Of a stretch of DNA of 8,622 nt, positions 1-6,085 are shown piece by piece; positions within the stretch are counted from its first letter, which is position 1, and every line of letters starts with the position of its first letter. Source of the DNA: an uncultured Ruminococcus sp. (GTDB lineage: Bacteria; Bacillota; Clostridia; Oscillospirales; Ruminococcaceae); NCBI GenBank assembly GCA_900752785.1, contig CAADWP010000129.1, forward strand, positions 1 through 8,622. The letters are read 5' to 3'. The translations under genes and the position numbers were made by a program. The notes under the pieces are model-generated. The model did no database searches. It was not told where the DNA came from and was given only the letters and a program-made list of their open reading frames with translations.

Positions 1-6
1 AAATAT

Positions 7-13
7 TCTCCTT
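7..13 (-). promoter_or_regulatory. Ribosome binding site for a gene starting off the left edge
   Basis: On the minus strand this reads AAGGAGA, and six bases remain before the window ends. It lies 7 bp past the stop codon of the 117-aa gene. The spacing is right for a start codon just outside the window, so the lipoprotein operon probably has at least a third gene. Only the site is visible. Confidence 0.6.
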
Positions 14-20
14 AAAAAAA

Positions 21-374
21 TTAATTATATAAAAGCGCAGGGGCATTATTTACCGTTGTATAAAGATCGACCAATTTAAGCTCCGATAATCTGCTCTTTT
101 TAATGTACGAAATAATCCTTACCCATTCAGTTCCGCTTATTTCAGTGTCGCATACCGATTCCGTGTGAAGCGCAAGCCTCGCAAGAGCTTTGTCGTTAAA
201 GTAACTTAAAATATAATCTATACTGTGTCTACCATGAGCATCCATATTGATCTTGGCAAAGACATCATTAATACCAGCCGCTTTCGCCACATCCTCGTCA
301 AGATATGTTAGCTGTTCAAGCATACAAAGCTCTTCGTCAGTCAATTTTTCAACATATTCGCCATTTAAAATCAT
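21..374 (-). CDS. Hypothetical 117-aa protein, second gene of the lipoprotein operon
   Basis: This is a small acidic soluble protein with no signal peptide or membrane segment. The ATG at 374-372 has an AAGGAGT ribosome binding site 7 bases upstream (382-388). The gene begins 17 bp after the lipoprotein stop codon and is followed by another ribosome binding site, so it is an internal operon gene. The N-terminus (LTDEELCMLEQLTYLDEDVA, residues 11-30) is a compact predicted helical segment. From memory only, it resembles the N-terminal part of larger clostridial putative lipase-like (Mbeg1/DUF2974-type) proteins. If so, this gene is either a stand-alone version of that segment or a shortened relic lacking the hydrolase domain. 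No catalytic motif is visible, and I assign no function. The coding call is well supported; the family suggestion is weak. Confidence 0.75.
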   Translation of the reverse strand: MILNGEYVEKLTDEELCMLEQLTYLDEDVAKAAGINDVFAKINMDAHGRHSIDYILSYFNDKALARLALHTESVCDTEISGTEWVRIISYIKKSRLSELKLVDLYTTVNNAPALLYN

Positions 375-392
375 AATTAAAACTCCTTCATA

Positions 393-1280
393 TTAATATT
401 TTGCAAAATAATCGTCAATTGAATAATCCTTTTTTGTACGCTCATAATAATTAGCTCTGCCTTTATTATTCACTTCTATCCTACAAGACGATGATACCAC
501 TTTGTCTGGATAAGATGAATTAACGGTATTAAAGAAAAAATCATAATAACCGATGTATTCTTGCTCATCATACCAATCGCCACAATTATTCTGATTAACA
601 TCATAATCAGGCCAGTCACGCATAACGTTGATTCTATGTGATCCGTCAATTTGGTGTTCATAAAGGAATTTAGCATAGTTAACAGCAAATTTCTCCAGTT
701 CATCAAAATCGTATTCATCCATTTTAATGAAAATAATATTAGATGCGCCATATTTCCATTGAAAATTATCGTTTTCAATTTCGGACATTTCAATATGGCA
801 AGCGTTAACTGTTGAATAATACCTATAATCGTCCGTACCTAAATACGAGTATATCCAATTGTCTATCAGTTCCTCGCAATAATCAGACACAGATCTGCTT
901 TTATAATCATCTGTCAAATCTCCATTGGAGTCAACTTTAACTGTAACAGTTCTTTTCTTTTTATCAGATAGTGAATACGCGTATAGTTCTTCTTCCTGCA
1001 TAAGTCCCGGCTCGATATATCCGGCATAGACGAATTCCTCATCATATTTCTCATTGAGGTAGGTTATCATCTCGTAGATATGTTGTATCGAACGTTTCTG
1101 AGTTGGCGTTAGTTTTTCGATGTCCGTGGGTAACTCTTGAGCTTCGAGCAAATTAATTTGCCACTCGTTAAGCGTATCTAAGTTTTCCCACCTGTGGCCA
1201 TTTTCCTTTTTGCTTCCGCATGATGTTATGCAAGTTGATGCGAGGATTGCTATGGTCAGCAATGCGATTAGTTTTTTCAC
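393..1280 (-). CDS. Putative lipoprotein of unknown function, 295 aa
   Basis: The protein has a lysine-positive N-terminus, a hydrophobic stretch (residues 4-16) and a lipobox ITSC with Cys21 as the lipidation site. The mature protein of about 275 residues should therefore be anchored on the outer face of the cytoplasmic membrane. The start is GTG at 1280-1278, chosen because an AGGAGGG ribosome binding site lies at 1287-1293, six bases upstream, and because this start gives a complete signal peptide. The mature part is acidic and rich in Tyr, Asp, Glu and Asn, with no further membrane segment and no enzyme motif I recognise. It is the first gene of an operon with the 117-aa gene. An IS630-family element abuts its ribosome binding site, so its natural promoter is probably the one at 2563-2571. 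Residual transcription would have to cross the IS. Confidence 0.85.
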   Translation of the reverse strand: MKKLIALLTIAILASTCITSCGSKKENGHRWENLDTLNEWQINLLEAQELPTDIEKLTPTQKRSIQHIYEMITYLNEKYDEEFVYAGYIEPGLMQEEELYAYSLSDKKKRTVTVKVDSNGDLTDDYKSRSVSDYCEELIDNWIYSYLGTDDYRYYSTVNACHIEMSEIENDNFQWKYGASNIIFIKMDEYDFDELEKFAVNYAKFLYEHQIDGSHRINVMRDWPDYDVNQNNCGDWYDEQEYIGYYDFFFNTVNSSYPDKVVSSSCRIEVNNKGRANYYERTKKDYSIDDYFAKY

Positions 1281-1286
1281 AAATGT

Positions 1287-1293
1287 CCCTCCT
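1287..1293 (-). promoter_or_regulatory. Lipoprotein ribosome binding site at the IS junction
   Basis: AGGAGGG on the minus strand, six bases from the GTG start. Its first base is part of the TA dinucleotide next to the left IS end, so the insertion stopped exactly at the ribosome binding site without destroying it. Confidence 0.8.
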
Positions 1294-1294
1294 A

Positions 1295-1323
1295 GTACTC
1301 TAAAAATCTTGAAAAATCAATAA
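1295..1323 (+). repeat. Left terminal inverted repeat of the IS630-family element
   Basis: This 29-bp end matches the reverse complement of 2475-2503 at about 18 positions. The match includes a shared AAAAA block and a perfect inner AATCAATAA (1315-1323). A TA lies immediately outside (1293-1294). Confidence 0.75.
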
Positions 1324-1337
1324 AAATATGATAAGAT
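1309..1337 (+). promoter_or_regulatory. Possible transposase promoter
   Basis: A TTGAAA (-35, 1309-1314) is followed after 17 bp by TAAGAT (-10, 1332-1337), upstream of a GAGGTG ribosome binding site at 1344-1349. It overlaps the left terminal repeat, which is usual for insertion sequences. The -10 match is only moderate. Confidence 0.4.
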
Positions 1338-1355
1338 ATATACGAGGTGAAAAAA

Positions 1356-1814
1356 ATGAGACCACGTAAATATCGAGTAGAATTAACGAAAACAGAAAGG
1401 AGAGAACTTGAGGAAATAATATCCAAAGGAAAAAGTGCGGCAATGAAAATAAAACATGCCCATATTCTGCTGAAATTAGATGAATCAGAAGGCAGAAAAG
1501 CATTAGCAGGAACAGAAATAAGCAAAGCGTTTGACGTGAATGAAAGAACCGTATGCCAGATAGCCAGACGTTTTGTGGAAGAAGGTCTGGAAAGTGCCTT
1601 GGAGCGTAAAAAACAGTTAAACCGCCATCATAAGATAACGGGTGATGTGGAGGCACAAATGATAGCGATAGCTTGTTCAGATGCACCGGAAGGATACAGC
1701 AGATGGACGTTACAAATGATTGCCGACAAACTCGTAGAGTTAAAAGTAATCGATTCCATATCCGCAACAGCAGTCGGAACAACTTTAAAAAAAGCAAACT
1801 CAAACCATGGTTGA
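1356..1814 (+). CDS. IS630-family transposase, N-terminal frame (OrfA)
   Basis: OrfA is the DNA-binding half of the transposase. The ATG at 1356 is preferred over the GTG at 1347 because that GTG lies inside the GAGGTG ribosome binding site (1344-1349), and IS630 transposases typically start with a short basic segment like MRPRKYRVELT. The region around residues 48-75 (TEISKAFDVNERTVCQIARR) is a helix-turn-helix for terminal repeat recognition. A basic segment and a second helical DNA-binding region follow. Read without slippage the frame ends at 1814 after 152 residues, without any catalytic residue. A -1 slip on the A7 run at 1787-1793 moves ribosomes into the catalytic frame, giving a full-length protein of 376 residues, normal for the family. 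OrfA made alone could act as a DNA-binding inhibitor; that is an inference. Confidence 0.85.
   Translation: MRPRKYRVELTKTERRELEEIISKGKSAAMKIKHAHILLKLDESEGRKALAGTEISKAFDVNERTVCQIARRFVEEGLESALERKKQLNRHHKITGDVEAQMIAIACSDAPEGYSRWTLQMIADKLVELKVIDSISATAVGTTLKKANSNHG
1787..1793 (+). other. -1 frameshift site in the transposase
   Basis: The heptamer A AAA AAA, read in the incoming frame as TTA AAA AAA GCA, is a classic slippery sequence. Slipping back one base joins TLKK of the first frame to SKLKPW of the second. That matches the continuous family pattern around TLKKxxLKPW. Polymerase slippage on the A run is an alternative mechanism. Confidence 0.7.
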
Positions 1815-2485
1815 TGAAAGAATGGTGCATTCCAAAAGCCGGAGCAGAATTCGTAGCAGCTATGGAAGATGTGCTGGATGTTTATCAACGCCCGTACAAT
1901 CCGCTTTATCCCGTTGTATGTCTCGACGAAACAAGCCGTCAGCTTATTGAAGAAACAAGACCATCATTGTCTGTAAAACCTGGAGAAATCAAAAAAGTTG
2001 ATTATGAGTACCGAAGAAACGGCGTAGTAGATTTATTTATGATGTTTGAACCTTTAGCCGGACAGCGTCATGTTGTGGTTACAGATACACGTAAGAGAAC
2101 CGATTTTGCACATTGCATCAAGCTTCTCGTAGATGAATATTATCCGGATTGTGAAAAAATAGTTTTGGTTATGGATAATCTCAACACGCATTCTATCGCT
2201 TCACTGTACACAACATTTGTCCCTGCTGAAGCAAGAAGATTAGCTGAAAAACTCGAAATACACTATACACCCAAGCACGCCAGCTGGCTTGATATGGCTG
2301 AAATTGAAATCGGTATCATGAGTCGGCAATGCCTTTCTGATTATCTTATTACTAAAGAGAAAGTTGTTGCCAATGTTTCAGCTTGGTGCAAACTTCGTAA
2401 CAACAAAAAATCCAAAATTGATTGGCAGTTCACTACTTCTGATGCCAGAATTAAGTTGAAAAACTTATACCCTGTTATTGATTAA
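1793..2485 (+). CDS. IS630-family transposase, catalytic frame (OrfB, reached by frameshift)
   Basis: OrfB is the DDE catalytic half. It has no convincing start of its own and begins where the -1 slip joins it to the upstream frame. In the 376-aa fusion the acidic residues are Asp191 (in VVCLDETS), Asp274 (in LVMDNLNTH) and Glu316 (in SWLDMAEIE). All three motifs are typical of IS630 transposases, which cut and rejoin DNA at TA targets. The frame is open to the stop codon at 2483-2485 inside the right terminal repeat, with no internal damage, so the enzyme is probably functional. An in-frame ATG at 1673 lies within the OrfA region in the wrong frame for the family and is not a credible start. 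Confidence 0.85.
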   Translation, partial: SKLKPWLMKEWCIPKAGAEFVAAMEDVLDVYQRPYNPLYPVVCLDETSRQLIEETRPSLSVKPGEIKKVDYEYRRNGVVDLFMMFEPLAGQRHVVVTDTRKRTDFAHCIKLLVDEYYPDCEKIVLVMDNLNTHSIASLYTTFVPAEARRLAEKLEIHYTPKHASWLDMAEIEIGIMSRQCLSDYLITKEKVVANVSAWCKLRNNKKSKIDWQFTTSDARIKLKNLYPVID

Positions 2486-2503
2486 ACTGTCTTTTTGAGG
2501 TGC
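2475..2503 (-). repeat. Right terminal inverted repeat of the IS630-family element
   Basis: Its reverse complement pairs with 1295-1323, with identical inner AATCAATAA and a shared A5 block. A TA follows at 2504-2505. The transposase stop codon lies within it. Confidence 0.75.
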
Positions 2504-2562
2504 TAGTATGTAATTGACTATTTCTTCTTAAACCGATACAAACAACCTAGATATTTTTTGAT

Positions 2563-2571
2563 ATTATAACA
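2563..2571 (-). promoter_or_regulatory. Extended -10 promoter facing the lipoprotein operon
   Basis: On the minus strand this reads TGTTATAAT, a perfect TATAAT with an extended TGn. The hexamer at -35 spacing (2586-2591, TCGCAC) is far from consensus, which is typical of activator-dependent promoters. It lies directly downstream of the paired LytTR-type repeats. Transcription would start near 2556 and run left. It now enters the IS in antisense. Without the IS the leader to the lipoprotein start would be about 65 nt. Confidence 0.6.
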
Positions 2572-2597
2572 TATTCTGGCAATTTGTGCGAGAAAAT

Positions 2598-2633
2598 GTT
2601 GTGAACGTTAATATTTTCGTTGTGAACGTTAAT
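2598..2633 (-). promoter_or_regulatory. Paired LytTR/AgrA-type operator (two 15-bp direct repeats)
   Basis: Two identical copies of GTTGTGAACGTTAAT (plus-strand reading) lie at 2598-2612 and 2619-2633, a period of 21 bp or two helical turns. Each holds AACGTTAAT, which fits the LytTR consensus [TA][AC][CA]GTTN[AG][TG]. The two nine-base cores are 12 bp apart, the spacing known for AgrA-type sites. The pair ends about 6 bp upstream of the -35 position of the promoter at 2563-2571. The adjacent LytTR response regulator (3975-4697) is the obvious candidate binder. Binding itself is inferred. Confidence 0.7.
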
Positions 2634-2640
2634 TTTGCAT

Positions 2641-2672
2641 AAAAAACGAGGGAATGTTCAACACATTCCCTC
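2641..2672 (-). terminator. Rho-independent terminator of the two-component operon
   Basis: A perfect 9-bp stem (GAGGGAATG at 2648-2656 with CATTCCCTC at 2664-2672) has a 7-base loop and is followed on the minus strand by a T6 tract (2641-2646). It starts 6 bp after the kinase stop codon and separates that operon from the operator at 2598-2633. Confidence 0.9.
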
Positions 2673-2677
2673 ATTAA

Positions 2678-3970
2678 TTATACAGCCACCGCAGCCTTAA
2701 TATACATTATTGCCGTTGCTTTGAACAACTTAGCATTATTATCATATTCTATATATCCATTATATTTTTCTATAATTTTTTGAACATTTTTTAATCCGTA
2801 TCCATGGTATTCCTTATCAAATTTCCGAGTTTCAAGTTTACCATTTTTCTTAATCAGCTTCCCGTCAAACGTGTTTTCTATATTGATGAACATTCTGCCT
2901 TTATCATAATAGATATTCACAAATATTTTTCGCTCTTCTTTTTCAAGATTTTGAGTTGCCGTAATTGCGTTATCAATTAAATTTCCAACCACAGCAGTGA
3001 TATCAGATGGTTCAAGCAACAAATTATCAGGAACATCAATATCGGCATCTATCATTATATACTTGCTTAATGCCTCATTGAGTTTAAAATTTATAACACT
3101 GTCAATTGCAATATTTCCGGTATCACTAAATGTATTTTGATTTTCAATTTTTTCGCCTGCTATTGTATATATATATTCTTCTGCCTGTTTACACTTGTTG
3201 CTTTTTATTAAATCTGATATTGTGAGCAAATGATTTTTTATATCATGCCTGAATGATCGTGTACTTTCGGCACTTGCTTCCATATATTTACATTGATTAT
3301 AATAGTATTCCTTTTCCTGTTCAAATATAATAGAGTTTATTTTATTATGGTATGAACTTAGCAAACTATCATAAAGATGAAACACTATAATATTAATAGC
3401 AAAAACAGCAGCAACTGTCAGTACAGCGTTTAATTTGATCGTTTCTTGTGATTCAACAAGAATAATTATTAAATATAATGATAAAATTGGTATTAAAATT
3501 ATGGCAACCCATTCTTCTAATTTTATTTTTCCGCTTAATTTATTTTTTCTCACTTTATTAACAATTAGTGATGCTGTATACAAAATCATAGCAACAATAA
3601 TCAGCCCAAGCGGTTCAGAATATGTTCCATGTTTTAATACTGAAACTCCTAAATATCCGGTTGCAAATGCTGTTCCCACTTCGACTAATAACATAAATAG
3701 GTATAAAAATGAAGAAAACGATATACGCTTCAGCATACTTACATCATAATTTAGTGATATAATAAAAATTGCCAATAAATTAGCGATTAGATTTAACATA
3801 GGTACATTTAACGTAAAATACAGCGTACATACGATAATCGGATATGACAAATATGACAATCCACATAATAATTTAGATGTTCTTGCTGTACCAAGAAATG
3901 CAGACATAAAATTTTTAATATAAAACATACCAAATAAATATGTAAAAATATAAATTATCTTAAATATCAT
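2678..3970 (-). CDS. AgrC-like sensor histidine kinase (GHKL, HPK10 type)
   Basis: This membrane sensor kinase should phosphorylate the response regulator encoded just upstream. I choose ATG at 3970 (430 aa). The upstream GTG at 3991 overlaps the AGGAGG ribosome binding site (3981-3986), so the longer form is unlikely. Residues 1-200 contain six or seven hydrophobic segments, as in peptide-sensing kinases such as AgrC. A short linker leads to the HPK10-type phosphoacceptor motif FRHDIKNHLL with His242. The ATP-binding domain shows the N box VGNLIDNAITA (328-338) and the G box HGYGLKN (389-395). The start lies 4 bp after the regulator stop codon, so the two are probably translationally coupled. 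No AgrB/AgrD signal genes are in the window, so the ligand is unknown. The gene appears intact and is markedly AT-rich, as is the regulator. Confidence 0.9.
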   Translation of the reverse strand: MIFKIIYIFTYLFGMFYIKNFMSAFLGTARTSKLLCGLSYLSYPIIVCTLYFTLNVPMLNLIANLLAIFIISLNYDVSMLKRISFSSFLYLFMLLVEVGTAFATGYLGVSVLKHGTYSEPLGLIIVAMILYTASLIVNKVRKNKLSGKIKLEEWVAIILIPILSLYLIIILVESQETIKLNAVLTVAAVFAINIIVFHLYDSLLSSYHNKINSIIFEQEKEYYYNQCKYMEASAESTRSFRHDIKNHLLTISDLIKSNKCKQAEEYIYTIAGEKIENQNTFSDTGNIAIDSVINFKLNEALSKYIMIDADIDVPDNLLLEPSDITAVVGNLIDNAITATQNLEKEERKIFVNIYYDKGRMFINIENTFDGKLIKKNGKLETRKFDKEYHGYGLKNVQKIIEKYNGYIEYDNNAKLFKATAIMYIKAAVAV

Positions 3971-3974
3971 TTGA

Positions 3975-4697
3975 TTATTTCCTCCTGTCACTGTTCTTGA
4001 TTTGCCATGCCCTGACCTGCTGGCGTTTGGATGATCCTATTGGAATTATCGTTCCATCATTGAGTATAATTTTATCATATTCATACATACCAATGTACAT
4101 AGAATTGACAATAAACTGTCTATGAAGGAACAAAAAATCAAATTTCTGAAGTTGTTTATAGGCAGTTTCAAGCGTCCCATAGTACTCTGTAACTCTATTA
4201 TTCTTAAGAATAATATTAACAATTCTGTTTTCTACTGTAAGGTATTTAATTTCCTTAACTTTTATCTTTTGAATATCATGTCCTGTTTGAAATTCAAATA
4301 CATCATTCCAAAGTCCAGCAATCTTCATAAAACGCATAAAAACAGTTTCAACACTGTTTTCATCTATTTCTTTTACTAAGAAATCTAAAGGATGAAAAGA
4401 ATGGAGTTCCAAACTATATTGCTTTTTAGCAGATATAAATACGATTTGCTGTGTTTCATCATCCATTTCCTTTCGGATATAATGACAAACATCAATGCCA
4501 CTCATACTTTTAAGCTCAATATCTAAAAAAATGATGTCAAAAACTTCTCCCATTTTTAAATCAGAACAAAATGTTTCTCCACTGGTATAAGGTTCAACAT
4601 CAATAGATAAATTATATTTTTCTGCTATATCAAACAGGTATTTTTCTATCTGACCACAAACAGATATTACATCATCCACAACCGCAATCCTTATCAT
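3975..4697 (-). CDS. LytTR-family response regulator (AgrA/LytR type)
   Basis: A cytoplasmic transcription regulator of 240 aa, partner of the kinase that follows it. ATG at 4697 is chosen because the GGGGTGA ribosome binding site (4703-4709) lies 5 bases upstream. The GTG at 4706 sits inside that site. Receiver domain, residues 1-120: acidic pair Asp8-Asp9, phosphoacceptor Asp59 in IIFLDIELKSMSG, Ser89, and the conserved Lys109 in LDFLVKE. LytTR DNA-binding domain, residues about 133-232, with the characteristic FLFLHRQFIVN segment (188-198). Such proteins bind paired nine-base direct repeats; a perfect pair lies at 2598-2633, downstream of this operon. The gene has its own promoter at 4719-4747 and no clear LytTR site there, so autoregulation is not obvious. 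Confidence 0.92.
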   Translation of the reverse strand: MIRIAVVDDVISVCGQIEKYLFDIAEKYNLSIDVEPYTSGETFCSDLKMGEVFDIIFLDIELKSMSGIDVCHYIRKEMDDETQQIVFISAKKQYSLELHSFHPLDFLVKEIDENSVETVFMRFMKIAGLWNDVFEFQTGHDIQKIKVKEIKYLTVENRIVNIILKNNRVTEYYGTLETAYKQLQKFDFLFLHRQFIVNSMYIGMYEYDKIILNDGTIIPIGSSKRQQVRAWQIKNSDRRK

Positions 4698-4718
4698 ATA
4701 AATCACCCCACTGTAATT

Positions 4719-4747
4719 ATAATAGCATATTTTGACAAATTAATCAA
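4719..4747 (-). promoter_or_regulatory. Promoter of the two-component operon
   Basis: On the minus strand, TTGATT (4742-4747), a 17-bp spacer and TATTAT (4719-4724) with an extended TGC (4725-4727). It lies about 20 bp upstream of the regulator's ribosome binding site region and is back to back with the integrase promoter at 4768-4776. Confidence 0.6.
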
Positions 4748-4767
4748 TATATATTCGACAAGTTTTG

Positions 4768-4776
4768 TGGTATAAT
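4768..4776 (+). promoter_or_regulatory. Extended -10 promoter facing the integrase
   Basis: TGGTATAAT is a perfect -10 with an extended TG; the -35 region is A/T only. The predicted start near 4783 is outside the left 23-bp inverted repeat, so a transcript would carry that repeat in its 5' leader before reaching the integrase at 4985. The 5' leader of about 200 nt is long. A second promoter closer to the gene is not excluded. Confidence 0.5.
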
Positions 4777-4797
4777 ATGATATAAATCTCAAGATGA

Positions 4798-4820
4798 TTT
4801 TTTCGTCAATTCCGTCCATT
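4798..4820 (+). repeat. Left copy of a perfect 23-bp inverted repeat around the integrase
   Basis: A T6 run followed by CGTCAATTCCGTCCATT. It is exactly reverse-complementary to 6163-6185. The two copies bound a 1,388-bp segment that holds only the integrase gene. The match stops abruptly on both sides, as expected for a recombination or element-end site and not for wider duplication. Confidence 0.9.
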
Positions 4821-4973
4821 TGCGAGGTGTTTTTTTGGGCGGATTTGCGGTGGATTTAATAATATTATATCATAAATTTTGTAAAAGTAAAGACTTTTTT
4901 GAAAAAATTTGTACTGAAAAAGCGATTTTAACATGAATTTAAAGTCGTTAAACCGTCATATTTCAGTCGGAAT

Positions 4974-4979
4974 GGAGGG
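4974..4979 (+). promoter_or_regulatory. Integrase ribosome binding site
   Basis: GGAGGG lies 5 bases before ATG 4985 and fixes that codon as the start. The first in-frame residues (MAKRGSNIYKRKDG) are also a typical integrase beginning. Confidence 0.8.
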
Positions 4980-4984
4980 CTTTT

Positions 4985-6085
4985 ATGGCTAAAAGAGGAA
5001 GTAATATTTACAAGCGTAAGGATGGTCGCTTTGAGGGACGTGTGCCTGTCGGTTATCAGGAAAATGGGAAAATCAAGTATAGATCTGTGTATGCAAGAAC
5101 GCTTTCCGAAGTTAAGGAGAAGATGTCAGAAGTGTATTCGATAAGGCAGGATCAGCCTGTTTCTGCGATAAAATTGACAGTCAGTGAGACTGCTGAACAG
5201 TGGCTTTCTTCCGCAAAGCTACGTGTTAAGGAGTCAAGTTATGCAAACTATGTAAACATTGTGTATAAGCATATTTTGCCAATTTTAGGCGGAGAAATGA
5301 TGATAAATCTGACCACGAGCAAGCTGAATGATTTTATTAATTTCAAGTTGACAAGCGGCAGACTGAACGGCAAGGGCGGACTTTCCGCAAAGTCTGTTCG
5401 TGATATTATGATGGTATATCGCAGTATTGAAAACTATGCTGCAAGAGAATTTGGGATCAAGGAAACTCATTTTACCATGCCTAAAATCGAAAAAAAGCAA
5501 ACGGATATTTTAACATCTGTCGAGCGTAAAAGACTTGAAAATTATTTGATTCACAATCAAAATAAAACAAATATTGCGGTTCTTCTCTGCCTTTTTACGG
5601 GTCTGCGTGTAGGCGAACTCTGCGGCTTGAAATGGGAGGATATTGACTTTGACAACGCTGTTTTGTTTGTAAAAAGAACTGTTCAGCGTGTAAGCAAAAA
5701 CGGGAAATCACAGGTGATTATTGGAAGTCCTAAGAGCAAGACATCGGTACGCACTGTTCCGATTCCTGCTTTTGTTTTGGATATTCTCAGAAACTACAGA
5801 AGCTGTGGTGACTTCTACATTATTACAGGCAAAAGCAAGTCTACCGAACCGAGAACTATGCAGAATCGTTTCAAGTCTATTTTGAAATTATGCGGTATCA
5901 GAAATGTGAATTTTCATCTTTTGCGCCATACCTATGCTACTGTTTGTATTGAAAACGGATTTGACCCAAAGACACTCAGCGAGCTGCTTGGTCATGCAGA
6001 TGCCAGTATTACTCTTAATCGTTATGTACATTCCTCTATGCAAATGAAGAAGAATTATGTTAGCAGATTACAGCTTACCGCTTAA
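4985..6085 (+). CDS. Tyrosine recombinase/integrase (Tn916-like)
   Basis: A site-specific recombinase of 366 aa, normal length for integrases of conjugative and mobilizable elements. Residues 5-45 (SNIYKRKDGRFEGRV onward) form the AP2-like arm-binding domain. Residues about 63-160 are the SAM-like core-binding domain. Residues about 175-360 are the catalytic domain. Visible active-site residues are Arg208 (TGLRVGEL), a Lys in SPKSKTSVR (250 or 252), His311 and Arg314 (HLLRH), His337 (LGHAD) and the nucleophile Tyr347 (NRYVH). All are present, so it should be active. It converges on the relaxase operon and ends at the bidirectional terminator at 6181-6222. No excisionase gene is visible beside it. 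Unusually, it is boxed by a perfect 23-bp inverted repeat, so it may invert its own segment or be a separate cassette instead of serving the neighbouring relaxase. Confidence 0.93.
   Translation: MAKRGSNIYKRKDGRFEGRVPVGYQENGKIKYRSVYARTLSEVKEKMSEVYSIRQDQPVSAIKLTVSETAEQWLSSAKLRVKESSYANYVNIVYKHILPILGGEMMINLTTSKLNDFINFKLTSGRLNGKGGLSAKSVRDIMMVYRSIENYAAREFGIKETHFTMPKIEKKQTDILTSVERKRLENYLIHNQNKTNIAVLLCLFTGLRVGELCGLKWEDIDFDNAVLFVKRTVQRVSKNGKSQVIIGSPKSKTSVRTVPIPAFVLDILRNYRSCGDFYIITGKSKSTEPRTMQNRFKSILKLCGIRNVNFHLLRHTYATVCIENGFDPKTLSELLGHADASITLNRYVHSSMQMKKNYVSRLQLTA

Larger units (their letters stand above)
1295..2503 (+). mobile_element. IS630-family insertion sequence, 1,209 bp
   Basis: The boundaries come from imperfect 29-bp terminal inverted repeats (1295-1323 and 2475-2503). 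Their outermost parts are GTACTCTAAAAA and, read inward from the other end, GCACCTCAAAAA. The innermost nine bases AATCAATAA are identical in both. A TA dinucleotide flanks each end (1293-1294 and 2504-2505), the target duplication expected for IS630/Tc1-mariner elements. The interior holds one transposase in two overlapping frames. The transposase stop codon lies inside the right terminal repeat, leaving almost no non-coding space. The intact catalytic residues and neat ends suggest a recent, possibly active copy. The element separates the lipoprotein operon from its probable promoter. Confidence 0.85.

Noticed and set aside
476..793. 105-codon open frame within the lipoprotein gene, same strand, other frame
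   Set aside because: It overlaps a well-supported gene completely, has no ribosome binding site and shows no protein-like pattern.
1295..1340. New outward promoter for the lipoprotein gene made by the left IS end
   Set aside because: On the minus strand TTGATT can be paired at 17 bp only with TACTAG, a poor -10 that overlaps the ribosome binding site region and would leave almost no leader.
1300..1830. Long minus-strand open frame opposite the transposase
   Set aside because: It is the antisense of a Lys/Glu-rich gene, giving an artificial Leu/Phe/Ser-rich protein. It has no fitting ribosome binding site and runs out of the left IS end. The other minus-strand frames in 1292-1888 are rejected for the same reason.
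3435..4379. Plus-strand open frames opposite the kinase (3435-3749) and regulator (4122-4379)
   Set aside because: Both are antisense to intact genes with clear motifs, have low-complexity composition from AT-rich DNA and lack ribosome binding sites.
4734..4761. GACAA repeated at 23-bp spacing between the two divergent promoters, considered as a second LytTR operator
   Set aside because: It lacks the GTT core in the LytTR consensus arrangement, and short matches are expected by chance in such AT-rich sequence. No convincing autoregulatory site is visible.
4707..4984. Element end (att site) or tRNA gene next to the integrase
   Set aside because: I found no tRNA-like cloverleaf and no direct repeat of a length expected for att sites in the window. 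The stretch holds two divergent promoters, the left 23-bp repeat and an AT-rich leader.
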